From: Methanomicrobia archaeon
GTDB lineage: Archaea; Halobacteriota; Syntropharchaeia; Alkanophagales; Methanospirareceae
Length of the DNA: 41,646 nucleotides
Assembly: GCA_016930255.1 (NCBI GenBank)
Contig: JAFGHB010000048.1
Span: 1-41,646, forward strand
Direction of reading: 5' to 3'
Shown: piece after piece, positions 23,268 to 32,420 of the stretch
Layout of the letters: every line of letters starts with the position of its first letter
Position numbering within the stretch: the first letter of the stretch is position 1
Notes under the pieces: model-generated
Told to the model about the DNA's origin: nothing
Databases searched by the model: none
The model's input: only the letters and a program-made list of their open reading frames with translations
Program-made: the position numbers and the translations under genes

Positions 23268-24371
23268 ATGGCAATCGAGAAGAAGGCACTCATAGAGATA
23301 AGCACTATTCTACTTGCAATAAAGTTCTTCGCCTTTATCTTAGCCCCTGCAGCCTGGCTGGTCCTGCACAATCAATTCTGCGACATCGTTACGCTCTGGA
23401 ACCGCTGGGACGCACCGCATTACGTGTACATCGCAGAGAATGGTTACACGGCAGTGGGCGAAGGGCGGTATTTCATCGTCTTTTTCCCGCTGTACCCGCT
23501 TTTGATACGGCTCGTCGCTTCTGTTCTGGGTAACTACGAGGTCGCTGCGCTCGTTATCTCGAACGTTGCCTCGCTCTTAGCCGGCCTCTACCTCTACAAA
23601 CTCGCGCGAATCGATTATTCCGAGAGCACGGCACTGAAGAGCGTCTTTTATCTCGCCATCTTCCCCACCTCGTACTTCCTGATCGCGGGCTATACCGAAA
23701 GCCTCTTTCTGCTGCTGGCGATCGGCAGCTTCTATTATGCGCGGAAGGCGAGATGGTCCACGGCGGGCGTACTGGGCATGCTTGCCGCAGCTACGCGAAT
23801 CACCGGCCTTGTTCTCCTCCCTTCTTTGCTCTACGAGTATTTTTCACAGCGCTCGAACCCCGGATCGAGGCGCGTAAGGGACCTCTTTTTCATCGCACTG
23901 GTGAGCCTCGGCTTTGTCTCGTATCTCATCGTGAATCATGTGGTATTCGGGGACGCCTTTGCGTTTCTCGCGGTACAGCACGAACACTGGTACAAGCATC
24001 TCGCTCCACCGTGGGAAGGCCTCTTAGGTGCGATAGGGAGTATTTTCTGGCGAGATTCTGCGGATAAAGTACTTATCGGGGTAGCGGAGGTCGTATTTGG
24101 CTTATTTGGCTTCTTTTGCATTGCTTATGCCGTCATTATCAAATTAAGACCGTCCTACACTGTTTATATGTTTCTTACGTGGCTTGCGGTAACTTCAACC
24201 AGTTACTGGCTGAGTACGCCCCGGTATCTGCTCTCCCTGTTTCCTGTTTTCATCATGTTTGCTCTCATTGCGGATAGGCGAGAAGAGTGGTTCTACGTAC
24301 TGACCACGGCGTTTCTGCTCTTTTTTAGCTTCTTCCTCGTGCTCTTCACGCAGGGCTACTGGGCGTTTTGA
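23268..24371 (+). CDS. PIG-V-like membrane mannosyltransferase (GT-C fold)
   Basis: Predicted membrane glycosyltransferase using a lipid-linked sugar, related to the PIG-V/GPI mannosyltransferase II family. The first outer loop has WNRWDAPHYVYIAENGY, containing the aspartate expected in this family, followed by FFPLYPLLIRL. About eight to nine membrane helices fill the rest (for example SVFYLAIFPTSYFLIAGYTE and LFLLLAIGSFYYA). At 367 residues it is normal for archaeal and bacterial members. It converges on and overlaps the 3' end of the 24346 gene by 26 nt. The sugar and acceptor are unknown; S-layer or lipid glycosylation is plausible (inference). Confidence 0.7.
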   Translation: MAIEKKALIEISTILLAIKFFAFILAPAAWLVLHNQFCDIVTLWNRWDAPHYVYIAENGYTAVGEGRYFIVFFPLYPLLIRLVASVLGNYEVAALVISNVASLLAGLYLYKLARIDYSESTALKSVFYLAIFPTSYFLIAGYTESLFLLLAIGSFYYARKARWSTAGVLGMLAAATRITGLVLLPSLLYEYFSQRSNPGSRRVRDLFFIALVSLGFVSYLIVNHVVFGDAFAFLAVQHEHWYKHLAPPWEGLLGAIGSIFWRDSADKVLIGVAEVVFGLFGFFCIAYAVIIKLRPSYTVYMFLTWLAVTSTSYWLSTPRYLLSLFPVFIMFALIADRREEWFYVLTTAFLLFFSFFLVLFTQGYWAF

Positions 24372-26313
24372 CCCCGTAAACCTGCCATTTCTCCCCTGCT
24401 ATCTCCTTTTCGTACATCAGCTCGAATCGTGTTTCGTCCTCAAACGCCTCCCCGATGATCGTAAACCCGTTCTCATCAGCGAACGCTCGCTCGTAGGGCC
24501 CGATACAGACGTAATCCACGCCGTAGTTCTGCATGACGGTAAAATCACCTTGATACATCGCTTTCATATCCTGTTTTCGCGTGATCATGTCCGACCACGG
24601 AATCCCGTGCGACCACAGCCAGCCTTCATAGCCCATCACTCGTGGCCGTCCCGTTAACGATGGTATCGGATGGTTGTGTGCAGTTCCGGTAAGGAAGACG
24701 GCATCGGAAGCGGTGTTCTCACGTATCCAGTCGGCCATTGCGATCTCGTCACCAGACCAGACCACGTAGGTGTTCTGTATCATGTTCGCGTGCGTCACGA
24801 CGCCGAATACCGTGGAACCGATGAGCAACGCAGCGAGCGCTATGGTCACGATCGATTTACCCTTTTTTGATGAGTCGCGTAACCAGCAGAGCGCCAGCGG
24901 CGCTATCACGGCCGTAAGCGCGAGCCAATGCAGGAAGAGCTTGTAATTGTCAAAGTACCAGGGCTGGAACTTCACGAGGTTCGCAAGCACGAAGAGGAGG
25001 AGGAAGGGGAGGTAAAAGATGCGTGTTTCGCGGTTCGCCTTGGCTAAGCCTAACGCCATGAGGACGAGGAGCGCGCCGGCATTGAGCGCCCAGAACGTCT
25101 CAACAAGCATGGCTGATTTTACAGTGGACAGTACCGCAGGGAAGAAGGAAGACCAGTCAAAACCCATAATCATGTCCCTGCTCGTATCCGCCCAGCCGGG
25201 GAAGAAGACGAAGAACCCCTCCGATACGCCGGTTCGTATAAGCAGGACTTGCGGTAACGAAAGGAGTAGCAGCGGTAGAAACAAAAAGATGAGGATTCGC
25301 CAATCGCGTTTTGTTAGAAGATAAAACGTAGCGAGGCAGAACGCGACAAAACCAGTCGCCATAAACGAATGCGCGTGAATGTACGGCAGCAAGCCGATGA
25401 GCGCACCGGCAAGGAGCAGCTCCTTGTGCTGCGCTCGCGAAGAAGATGTCCCCTCGGGGTGATCGGCGCATAACGCGCGGAAGAGCAGCAGATACACGAC
25501 AAACGAGACCGCCATACCAATGAGCGCGGTTCGTTGGGGCATGATTACCGCGTACATCGGGTTCAGGAAGTGAATGCCTATGGATTGGAGCCCTGCGGGG
25601 AAGCCAGCGAGTATGAAGATAACCGTCGCGGAGATGCCTGCCCATTTCAGGCCGGTTAGGCGGCATGCGAGGCAATAAAGCAGGCCGAATAGGGAGAGCT
25701 GGAATAAGACGTTCGGAATGAGGATCGCACTTCTCAGGGTCAAGCCCGCGTGCATCAAAACCGCGGAATAGAAGTCCATGATGAAGGAATAGTGCGTCTT
25801 TACGCCGAGGAACTGCGGATTATCAATCGGGAACGCGAACGAGTCATGATAACTAAAGGAAGTGATGAGCGAGGTATGCCAGGGATAATCGGCCCAGACC
25901 GTGTGAAACGCGTAGAGGCTGCCTGCGTCATCCGGTCGGAAAACGCCGTAGAGGTTCATGAACAATACGTACAGCAGAAGACCGATAAGAAACGATAAAG
26001 AGGTTCGGTCTTCGTGCCAGAGTGCGCTTAATGTACGCATCAAATCGCTAAAAGCCCATTTACCTGACCTGTTCGTCCATACGAGAAGTACAATCGCGAC
26101 GAAAGCGCAGAGACCGATGCAGAGGAGGATACTACTGGCGTTCAGCGACTTCATGAGAACGGCGATGAGGAACGCGATCCATAGCGAGAGCGCGTGGCCA
26201 ACGACGAACGAGCACAACGCCCGTTCTAAGCTTTCAAAAGGGTAATCGAGCAGGTAAGAGACGGAAAGACCGAGTAAAAAGCTCACCGCGATGAATAGTA
26301 GCCAAAGGAACAT
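24346..26313 (-). CDS. large polytopic membrane protein, GT-C glycosyltransferase-like, 655 aa
   Basis: About 13 membrane helices are followed by a soluble C-terminal domain of roughly 120 residues. The first large loop contains FRPDDAGSLYAF and HTVWADYPWHTSLITSF, a D/H-rich arrangement like that of GT-C fold transferases, and YSFIMDFYSAVL follows. The tail (GDEIAMADWIRENTASDAVF, RPRVMGYEGWLWSHG, NYGVDYVCIGPYER) resembles the C-terminal domains of uncharacterised YfhO/PMT-like membrane proteins. The exact family is not certain. A frameshifted fragment of a paralogous C-terminus lies at 23022-23125. It overlaps the mannosyltransferase-like gene tail to tail. Confidence 0.6.
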   Translation of the reverse strand: MFLWLLFIAVSFLLGLSVSYLLDYPFESLERALCSFVVGHALSLWIAFLIAVLMKSLNASSILLCIGLCAFVAIVLLVWTNRSGKWAFSDLMRTLSALWHEDRTSLSFLIGLLLYVLFMNLYGVFRPDDAGSLYAFHTVWADYPWHTSLITSFSYHDSFAFPIDNPQFLGVKTHYSFIMDFYSAVLMHAGLTLRSAILIPNVLFQLSLFGLLYCLACRLTGLKWAGISATVIFILAGFPAGLQSIGIHFLNPMYAVIMPQRTALIGMAVSFVVYLLLFRALCADHPEGTSSSRAQHKELLLAGALIGLLPYIHAHSFMATGFVAFCLATFYLLTKRDWRILIFLFLPLLLLSLPQVLLIRTGVSEGFFVFFPGWADTSRDMIMGFDWSSFFPAVLSTVKSAMLVETFWALNAGALLVLMALGLAKANRETRIFYLPFLLLFVLANLVKFQPWYFDNYKLFLHWLALTAVIAPLALCWLRDSSKKGKSIVTIALAALLIGSTVFGVVTHANMIQNTYVVWSGDEIAMADWIRENTASDAVFLTGTAHNHPIPSLTGRPRVMGYEGWLWSHGIPWSDMITRKQDMKAMYQGDFTVMQNYGVDYVCIGPYERAFADENGFTIIGEAFEDETRFELMYEKEIAGEKWQVYGVKTPSSPA

Positions 26314-26447
26314 GTATCTCCATTATCGTCGCGGGGTTTTAAAGATTTTCGCGGCGTGCCAACGCGGCGCGGGGGGAGGAATTAGAAAGATTTAAAATAT
26401 ACCGTAGCGCATTAAGATAACATACTTCAGTTAATCATACCCTAAAA

Positions 26448-27737
26448 ATGAGAGCATTCAAAGATGACTTAGCGCGCGAAGGGAAGTTAATCGAGATCGA
26501 ACGCGACGTATCGTCAGAATACGAGGCGGCTGCGCTCTGCGCGGAGTTTGAGCAAAAAGGTCGGCCTATATTCTTCCATGCTGTTGACGGTACGCATAAG
26601 GTCATCATGAACGTGCTGGGCGGCAGGGAAACGCTGGCGGATGCGTTAGGTATCTCTTCCAATCAGCTCGTGCAGTTTCTGGCGGCTCTCTCGGAAAGCG
26701 GCGATTCTGAAGGCAGCACCGTGAAGATCGTCGAGGATTCACCGACGAAAGAAGTGGTGAAAACACCCGATCTGACCGAATTACCGATCTTAACCTATTT
26801 CAAAGGCGACGGCGGCGCGTACATCACCGGCGGGATAGTGGTTGCGGAATTGGACGGCGTAACCAATGCGTCATTTCACCGGATGCTCGTCCTGGATAAG
26901 AATCGGGTAGCCGCACGGCTTGTGCCTTCCCGGCACCTGTTCAAGATGCATCGTGAAGCGCTCGAGCGAGGCGAATACTTGAAAGTCGGGATCGCTATCG
27001 GCGTGAATCCGTTGATTCTGTTAGCCGCGTCGACACGGGTACCACCGGGGCAGGAGTTTGAATACGCATCCTTACTGAAAAAGACACCGGTAGAGCTCTT
27101 CAGATTGGATAACGGCATCGCAATCCCGCACGCTGAAATCGCCTTCGAAGGCTTTATTAGTGAAGATACAGCGAAGGAAGGCTCGTTCGTGGATATCACC
27201 GAGACGTACGACGAGGTACGCAACGAGCCGGTCATTACGCTTACCAGGATGTATCACCGCAAGGATCCGATTTATCACGCGATCCTGCCGTCAGGACGAG
27301 AGCACCGGCTGCTTATGGGCGTGCCGTATGAGCCGCTGATCTTCAAGGCAGTCGAGCGTGTGGCACGGGTGACGAACGTTTTTCTGACCGATGGCGGCTG
27401 CTGCTATTTGCACGCCGTCGTACAAATAAAGAAAGAGAAAGAAGGCGAGCCGAAAAATGCGATTATCGCCGCGTTTGCTGCGCATCCCAGCCTCAAACGC
27501 GTGATTGTTGTTGATGATGATATTAATATCTTCGATCCGACCGACGTGGAGTATGCGTTAGCGACGCGAGTACGCTGGAACGAAGATCTGGTGCTTATCC
27601 CTGATGTAAAGGGCTCAACACTCGATCCCTCCTCTCAAGACGGGCTGACAACGAAGGTCGGGATCGATGCGACGAAGCCGCTGGTCGAAGCGGAGAAGTA
27701 CGAGCGCATCGTAAAGAACGCGCTTGATTCTGTTTGA
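26448..27737 (+). CDS. UbiD-family decarboxylase
   Basis: A prenylated-FMN-dependent decarboxylase of the UbiD family. The 429-residue product begins MRAFKDDLAREGKLIEIERD, has TYFKGDGGAYITGGIVVAEL, MLVLDKNRVAARLVPSRHL, VGIAIGVNPL, MYHRKDPIYHAILPSGREH and IIVVDDDINIFD-like segments typical of the family. In archaea a UbiD homologue, trans-anhydromevalonate-5-phosphate decarboxylase, works in the modified mevalonate pathway, and this length fits that group. A quinone-pathway enzyme is the alternative; neighbours do not decide. A TTTAAAATATA box lies at 26391-26401. The gene is divergent from the 24346 membrane protein. Confidence 0.85.
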   Translation: MRAFKDDLAREGKLIEIERDVSSEYEAAALCAEFEQKGRPIFFHAVDGTHKVIMNVLGGRETLADALGISSNQLVQFLAALSESGDSEGSTVKIVEDSPTKEVVKTPDLTELPILTYFKGDGGAYITGGIVVAELDGVTNASFHRMLVLDKNRVAARLVPSRHLFKMHREALERGEYLKVGIAIGVNPLILLAASTRVPPGQEFEYASLLKKTPVELFRLDNGIAIPHAEIAFEGFISEDTAKEGSFVDITETYDEVRNEPVITLTRMYHRKDPIYHAILPSGREHRLLMGVPYEPLIFKAVERVARVTNVFLTDGGCCYLHAVVQIKKEKEGEPKNAIIAAFAAHPSLKRVIVVDDDINIFDPTDVEYALATRVRWNEDLVLIPDVKGSTLDPSSQDGLTTKVGIDATKPLVEAEKYERIVKNALDSV

Positions 27738-27858
27738 ACGCATACCAGACACAAAACGAAACGCATAATCGCGATTTTGGTCTATTAATTCTGTTAAAAC
27801 GTGATTTGTGATAATGTTTCCATTGTCAAAGAAGTTCGCTGAGGCAAATTTGGAGAGA

Positions 27859-27873
27859 GTGCCCTAAGGGCAC
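27859..27873 (+). terminator. perfect hairpin between converging ubiD-like and nuclease-like genes
   Basis: GTGCCC-TAA-GGGCAC is a perfect 6-bp stem with a 3-nt loop, followed by GAAGTCTTTTAC. It lies 120 nt after the UbiD-family stop and 50 nt from the end of the minus-strand gene, where a terminator or RNA-stability element would be expected. Confidence 0.35.
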
Positions 27874-27926
27874 GAAGTCTTTTACACTGTGTTAGTCGCT
27901 GTTGCTTGCGAATCCCTTATCAATTC

Positions 27927-28745
27927 CTATTCGGAAAGTGAATGAATTGCTGTTTTTAGTTCGATAACTTCCAATGGACACTCAGACCAATTATGTTCCC
28001 AACACACAATTACATCACAACCATTGGGATCGTGTCCGTGGTTTCGGAAATCACTGCTACGATATTCGAATTCAATCCTTACACGTTCCCACTCATCACG
28101 CTTACGATTCACCCTCCGTTTCGCTTCACAATCTGGATAGCTGGTTCTGACCGCTTCAACAACAAAGCCAAGCTCAAAACAGACCATCCCAAAGAGAAAA
28201 ACCACTCCTTGTTCATTGACAGGAGCATGTTGTAAACCACGAAAGTTCAGGAAAGACCCATAGGTCGTTAGTCCAAGGGAATCCCACGATGCAGGTTTTG
28301 CCTTTCTTTTCTCTGCGGGAATGCTTTCCTCTGCTTTATGAAAATTAGTCGCACTTGGTAGGTGGTTTAAGAATGGAAAGCCTTCCCCTGACTCTTTTAA
28401 CCAAGCCTTGAATGCCAAAAGGGTGTCGTTCCATTTTCCGAAGCGCTTCCTGTAAACATCGGCGCTATATTTACAAAGCTTATCGAACTTCATCCGTGTA
28501 CATACACCGCCGAATTTCACGAATACGTCTTTCATCTCCCGGAATAATTCAGCGTCATCAATTCGGCTAACGTGAGTCGGAGTTAACCCCGCAGCTTCTA
28601 CAGCCTCGTTCCAGCTATCAAAGTATTTATATATCTGCCACTCGGAAATACCAGATTTGGACTTGAACTCCGATTTTGAGACAGTGTCAGATCCAATTTC
28701 TCTGGCGATTCTTTTGATTTCCTTTACGATAGTTTCTCTGTCCAT
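27927..28745 (-). CDS. homing-endonuclease-associated repeat protein with nuclease-like C-terminus, 272 aa
   Basis: Residues 1-140 contain two to three helical repeats of the homing-endonuclease-associated type: SKSEFKSKSGISEWQIYKYF with SWNEAVEAAGL, then TRMKFDKLCKYSADVYRKRF with KWNDTLLAFKAWL. These probably bind DNA. The C-terminal ~100 residues end with CDVIVCWEHNWSECPLEVIELK, where Asp244, Glu262 and Lys264 are arranged like a D...ExK nuclease core, although no catalysis is shown. I start at ATG 28745 (AGGGAT upstream) and not at the TTG at 28775. It stands alone, AT-richer than its neighbours, between ubiD-like and hisG genes. The 28746-28967 gap holds nothing recognisable. Confidence 0.6.
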   Translation of the reverse strand: MDRETIVKEIKRIAREIGSDTVSKSEFKSKSGISEWQIYKYFDSWNEAVEAAGLTPTHVSRIDDAELFREMKDVFVKFGGVCTRMKFDKLCKYSADVYRKRFGKWNDTLLAFKAWLKESGEGFPFLNHLPSATNFHKAEESIPAEKRKAKPASWDSLGLTTYGSFLNFRGLQHAPVNEQGVVFLFGMVCFELGFVVEAVRTSYPDCEAKRRVNRKRDEWERVRIEFEYRSSDFRNHGHDPNGCDVIVCWEHNWSECPLEVIELKTAIHSLSE

Positions 28746-28967
28746 ATTAAATCCCTTTTTCCTACTTGCAAGCAATTGCGGCTAACATGTTACATCCGAA
28801 CCTGGTTCGTATATCCCTCCAATCCGGCGATATATTAGAATGCAGTTCGCATATACTTTCCTGTAGCGGAACAAACCTTCTTGCCTCGCTCATTTTTTAT
28901 TTACTTCACAACCTGAATTTTGTACTAATGTTGAGCGTTCTGGAATTGGCCGGCTACTGTAGTATCA

Positions 28968-29858
28968 TCACTTCACGATCTTGGTGATATCGATCTCGAT
29001 GATGTCCTCGGCACCCATGCTCTTCAGCTTCGGGATGAGCACGTTCACCTCATGTTTGCTCACGACCGTCTCCACCGCGTAATACCGGCGGTGATTGTTC
29101 TCGGAATCGTACAGTTGCGATATTGTAGGTCGTTTCATCGCCGGAAGCACCTCTATAACCTGCTTTAAGAGGTCTTCAGCAACGTTCATGCTCAGCAGGG
29201 CCTTACCGCGCGCTTCTAGCACGCCCGAGAGCAGCGTCCGTATCTCTTCCATCTCCCGCCGCTTCGCCGCGTCTCGCCATGCATCCTTGTTCGCAATCAA
29301 CTTCGTCGATGATTCCAGTATGGTAGCGATTATCCGCCAGTTGTTTTTCCGCAGGGTCTCGCCCGTCTCCGTCAGCTCGACGATGCCGTCCATCATGTCC
29401 TTCGCCTCCGTCGCGCCGTACGAGAAGAACACCTGCACGGGAATGCCCAGCTTCTCGAAGAATGCCTTGGTGAGGTTGGGATATTCCGTGCTGATTTTAC
29501 TCTGCGGCTTCATGTCCTTCGCCTCCTGGATCTCCGTTCGGTCAGCCTGCACCGCCAGGACGATATTCACCGTGCTCTCCCGCTCCGCCGCTTTGCTGTA
29601 CTGCATATCTGCTATCTCCACGACGTCCGAGCCCCGCTCCTCTATCCAATCCTTACCGGTGATGCCCATGTCAAAATAACCTTTCTCAACGTATTCCGGT
29701 ATCTCCTGCGGCCGGAGTATCTTCACCTTCCCTATTCGCGGATCCGAGATCGTCGGGTTGTACTCCCGGCTCGTTACCTTTACTTCGAGGTCCGCCTGCT
29801 TGAACAACAGCAGCGTCTGCGCTTCTAAACTGCCCTTCGGAATCGCTATGCTTATCAT
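28968..29858 (-). CDS. hisG: ATP phosphoribosyltransferase, long form
   Basis: First enzyme of histidine biosynthesis: joins ATP and PRPP to phosphoribosyl-ATP. The 296 residues include the catalytic domains (IAIPKGSLEAQTLLLF, LRPQEIPEYVEKGYFDMGITG, SYGATEAKDMMDGIVELTETG) and a C-terminal regulatory domain (about 215-296, starting PAMKRPTISQLYDSENN), so this is the long hexameric form that does not need HisZ and is normally inhibited by histidine. No other his gene is adjacent. It is divergent from priS with about 100 nt between them. Confidence 0.95.
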   Translation of the reverse strand: MISIAIPKGSLEAQTLLLFKQADLEVKVTSREYNPTISDPRIGKVKILRPQEIPEYVEKGYFDMGITGKDWIEERGSDVVEIADMQYSKAAERESTVNIVLAVQADRTEIQEAKDMKPQSKISTEYPNLTKAFFEKLGIPVQVFFSYGATEAKDMMDGIVELTETGETLRKNNWRIIATILESSTKLIANKDAWRDAAKRREMEEIRTLLSGVLEARGKALLSMNVAEDLLKQVIEVLPAMKRPTISQLYDSENNHRRYYAVETVVSKHEVNVLIPKLKSMGAEDIIEIDITKIVK

Positions 29859-29958
29859 CTTCCTTACTTTACTATCCCCTTTTCTCTCTTTACCTTTAAT
29901 TTACGTATTGAAGAAAGGAACCGCGAGACGCTTACCTGATGAATATCGTAACTGAAGA

Positions 29959-31215
29959 ATGAACGAGAAGACGAAACAATTCGTGGCGCGTAGATTCAAA
30001 GCCTATTACAGAAGTGCAAAGATAGCCCCGCCTGAGGAGTTCTGGATGCGTGAGTGGGGCTTTGTGCTCTTTGACCCGAGCTATCCCGCGAAACTCGTGA
30101 TGCGCAGGCATACCTCGTTCGCCACGAAGGACGACCTGGCGAATTACCTGCGTGAAAACGCCCCGGCCCATGCGTACCACTCCGCTGCGGTCTACCAATA
30201 TCCCACCGAAACGATGGCGAAAAAGGGCTGGCTCGGCGCTGACTTGATCTTCGACCTCGATGCGGATCATATCGTTGACGAAGCAGAGCTCCCACGATAT
30301 TCCTATGAGGATCTGCTGGCGCTCGTAAAAGAGGAGACGCTGAAGCTGATCGACTTCTTAACCAGCGATTTCGGATTCGCCGACGACGATATAAAACTGG
30401 CATTCTCCGGCTCGCGGGGCTATCATGTCCATATTCATACCGGCGGTGTCCGCGGACTCGGAAGCAGGGAACGACGTGAGATCGTCGATTATGTCTCAGC
30501 GACGGGGCTCGACATGAACAGTTTCTTAACCAATAAGACTGCTGATGTTGATGACCAAACAGTTAAGTTAATTCTAGGTAAGTATGTTGAGGTGGAAAAT
30601 GAAGTTCCAATCTTTAAGAAAGAAAAATTCAGGAAAAAAAGCGGCGATTTACAATTGATCGCCAGCAAGGGATGGGGAAAAAGACTTCAAAGCGGACTGG
30701 CGAATTTCATTGCTGAACTGAGTGGGCTTAGTGAGGAGGCGAAAAAAAAGAAACTGAACGAAATAGGGATATCAAAAGAATCAACAAAAAAGATGGTAAA
30801 CATGACAAAAGAGGGAGGGATGGCAAAGAGATTGGAAAGAATGCAAGAAGGAAAACTCGGTTTTTGGCCTACGCAAGCATGGGATAAAATAATAGCGGAG
30901 GAGAGTGTTAAAAGCGCTGATCATGTGGATGAACCGGTCACGGCGGACATAAAACGGCTTATTCGGCTGCCCGGTTCATTACACGGCAAATCCAGCTTGA
31001 GGGTGAAGCCGTTAACGGTCGAGAGCTTTAAGGCGTTCAACCCGTTGGTCGATGCAGTGGTCTTTGGCGATAAGCCCATTGAAATACGAGCCACGCGTAA
31101 CTCGTCGATAAAACTGAAAGGCGAACAATATAAAGTGGCGGAAGGCGAAATCGCGCAGTTACCGGAGCACGTTGCGCTTTATTTCCTCTGTCGTGGCGCC
31201 GCGGAACTCACGTGA
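29959..31215 (+). CDS. priS: DNA primase small (catalytic) subunit
   Basis: Archaeal/eukaryotic-type primase catalytic subunit, making primers for replication with PriL. Residues 99-103 (DLDAD) carry the metal-binding aspartates, and 150-158 (SGSRGYHVH) is the second signature. The late part has IKRLIRLPGSLHGKSSLRV, also typical. At 418 residues it is full length. A block from about 30540 to 30905 is visibly A-rich and lysine-rich (KKEKFRKK, EEAKKKKLNE), unlike the flanks, although it stays in frame and keeps homologous features. The gene heads the information-processing run continuing with gins51, rpl44e, rps27e and eif2A. PriL is not in the window. Confidence 0.92.
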   Translation: MNEKTKQFVARRFKAYYRSAKIAPPEEFWMREWGFVLFDPSYPAKLVMRRHTSFATKDDLANYLRENAPAHAYHSAAVYQYPTETMAKKGWLGADLIFDLDADHIVDEAELPRYSYEDLLALVKEETLKLIDFLTSDFGFADDDIKLAFSGSRGYHVHIHTGGVRGLGSRERREIVDYVSATGLDMNSFLTNKTADVDDQTVKLILGKYVEVENEVPIFKKEKFRKKSGDLQLIASKGWGKRLQSGLANFIAELSGLSEEAKKKKLNEIGISKESTKKMVNMTKEGGMAKRLERMQEGKLGFWPTQAWDKIIAEESVKSADHVDEPVTADIKRLIRLPGSLHGKSSLRVKPLTVESFKAFNPLVDAVVFGDKPIEIRATRNSSIKLKGEQYKVAEGEIAQLPEHVALYFLCRGAAELT

Positions 31216-31272
31216 AAAAGAAGCGAAAGTGACTTTTCTTAGTAAAACGTCTTTCTTTAGAGAGTAAGTGCG

Positions 31273-31962
31273 ATGGATATAGAGACGCTTGGCGCGGTCT
31301 TACGCAAGGAGAAAGACACGGGATCACTGCAAGAACTACCGGGAGATTTCTGCGAGGATGTGAGCACCTACCTCAAAAGCCTGGAGGAGGAGAGAAAGGA
31401 AGCGGATGAACGGCGAAGCGGGCGGAGCGAGTATTTGGAAGACGAGATACGGAGTGCAACGGGAAAAGTGGAGGACATAGTCAGAAGGCGGATAGGGAAG
31501 ATCGTGAAGCTCGCCAGCTCGGGCATGAAAACGCTACCGAAGGGCATGTTAGAGGAGGAAGAGCGGATTTTCGAGGGTGTCAAGCGTTACGTGGACGAAG
31601 GCAAGGAGCGGATATTCGCACTGATGATGGGCGAGTGCGAGCAAGAAGGCGAACGAGAAGGTGTGCGGGAAGAAGGAGAAGTCAAAGAAAAGGGAGAGGA
31701 AGGAGAAAAATCTTCGTGGCATATCCTCAAATCGACTGAGCCATCGCCTGCCAAAGACCGTGATGAAGATCTCCATATCGTTCGGATCTTAGAGGACATA
31801 CCAACCTTCATGGGCACGGACGGAAGAATTTATAAAGTGAAAAGAGAAGATGTTATTATGTTACCGAAGACCAACGCTGAGATCTTGTGTAAGCGAGGGG
31901 TTGCAGAGCGATTCGAAGGAACAGAGGCGAATAAAGGGGGTGTACACGAAATAGAAAAATGA
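31273..31962 (+). CDS. gins51: GINS complex subunit, Gins51 type
   Basis: Part of the CMG replicative helicase (with MCM and a Cdc45/RecJ-type protein). The 229-residue product has the A-domain pattern [21 protein letters not shown] ... [19 protein letters not shown], then a charged low-complexity linker (about 120-165, rich in EGE/EKG), then a small B-domain: [20 protein letters not shown] and [19 protein letters not shown]. The A-then-B order is that of Gins51 and not Gins23. It sits directly after priS, a common archaeal linkage. Its TGA overlaps the ATG of rpl44e (ATGA). Confidence 0.85.
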   Translation: MDIETLGAVLRKEKDTGSLQELPGDFCEDVSTYLKSLEEERKEADERRSGRSEYLEDEIRSATGKVEDIVRRRIGKIVKLASSGMKTLPKGMLEEEERIFEGVKRYVDEGKERIFALMMGECEQEGEREGVREEGEVKEKGEEGEKSSWHILKSTEPSPAKDRDEDLHIVRILEDIPTFMGTDGRIYKVKREDVIMLPKTNAEILCKRGVAERFEGTEANKGGVHEIEK

Positions 31963-32237
31963 AGATGCCAAAGCACATGCGGATCTACTGCCCATTCTGT
32001 GGTAAGCATACCGTACATGACGTGGAAAAGGTAAAGAAGGGAAGAGCGTCTTCCTTAAATTGGATCGTACGACAGAAGAAACGGCGATCAAACATAGGTA
32101 ATATGGGTAAATTCTCGAAAGTTCCCGGTGGCGATAAGCCGACCAAGAAGGTCTTCCTCCGTTACCGGTGCACGGAATGCAAGAAATCACATCAACGGAA
32201 AGGCTTCCGTGTTGCTAAACTTGAATTGATGGAGTAA
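31959..32237 (+). CDS. rpl44e: 50S ribosomal protein L44e
   Basis: Large-subunit zinc protein. The 92-residue product has two zinc-binding pairs, CPFCGKHT and CTECKKSH, and the basic core [14 protein letters not shown] and [17 protein letters not shown] typical of L44e. The start ATG overlaps the gins51 stop; an alternative ATG two codons later (MPKHMRIYC) is also reasonable. It is followed at 3 nt by rps27e, the usual archaeal pair. Confidence 0.95.
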   Translation: MKMPKHMRIYCPFCGKHTVHDVEKVKKGRASSLNWIVRQKKRRSNIGNMGKFSKVPGGDKPTKKVFLRYRCTECKKSHQRKGFRVAKLELME

Positions 32238-32240
32238 AAA

Positions 32241-32420
32241 ATGGAGAAGAAAACGGATAGCAAATTCTTACGGGTCAAGTGTAACGATTGTGAAAATGTG
32301 CAGGTCGTGTTTGACCATGCCTCGACGCGTGTGAAGTGCAATGTCTGCGGAAGCACGTTAGTTGAGCCACGAGGCGGAAAGGCGGAGATAAAAGGCGATA
32401 TAATCGAGGTTCTTCAATAG
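32241..32420 (+). CDS. rps27e: 30S ribosomal protein S27e
   Basis: Small zinc-ribbon protein of 59 residues. It contains [19 protein letters not shown] and [13 protein letters not shown], giving the two C-x2-C pairs of S27e, and ends with a short basic/acidic tail. Its stop is immediately followed by the eif2A ATG. It lies within the same transcription unit as L44e. Confidence 0.95.
   Translation: MEKKTDSKFLRVKCNDCENVQVVFDHASTRVKCNVCGSTLVEPRGGKAEIKGDIIEVLQ

Noticed and set aside
28766-28987. 73-codon plus-strand ORF between the nuclease-like gene and hisG
   Set aside because: It overlaps both flanking genes' ends, has no ribosome site, and shows no recognisable domain.
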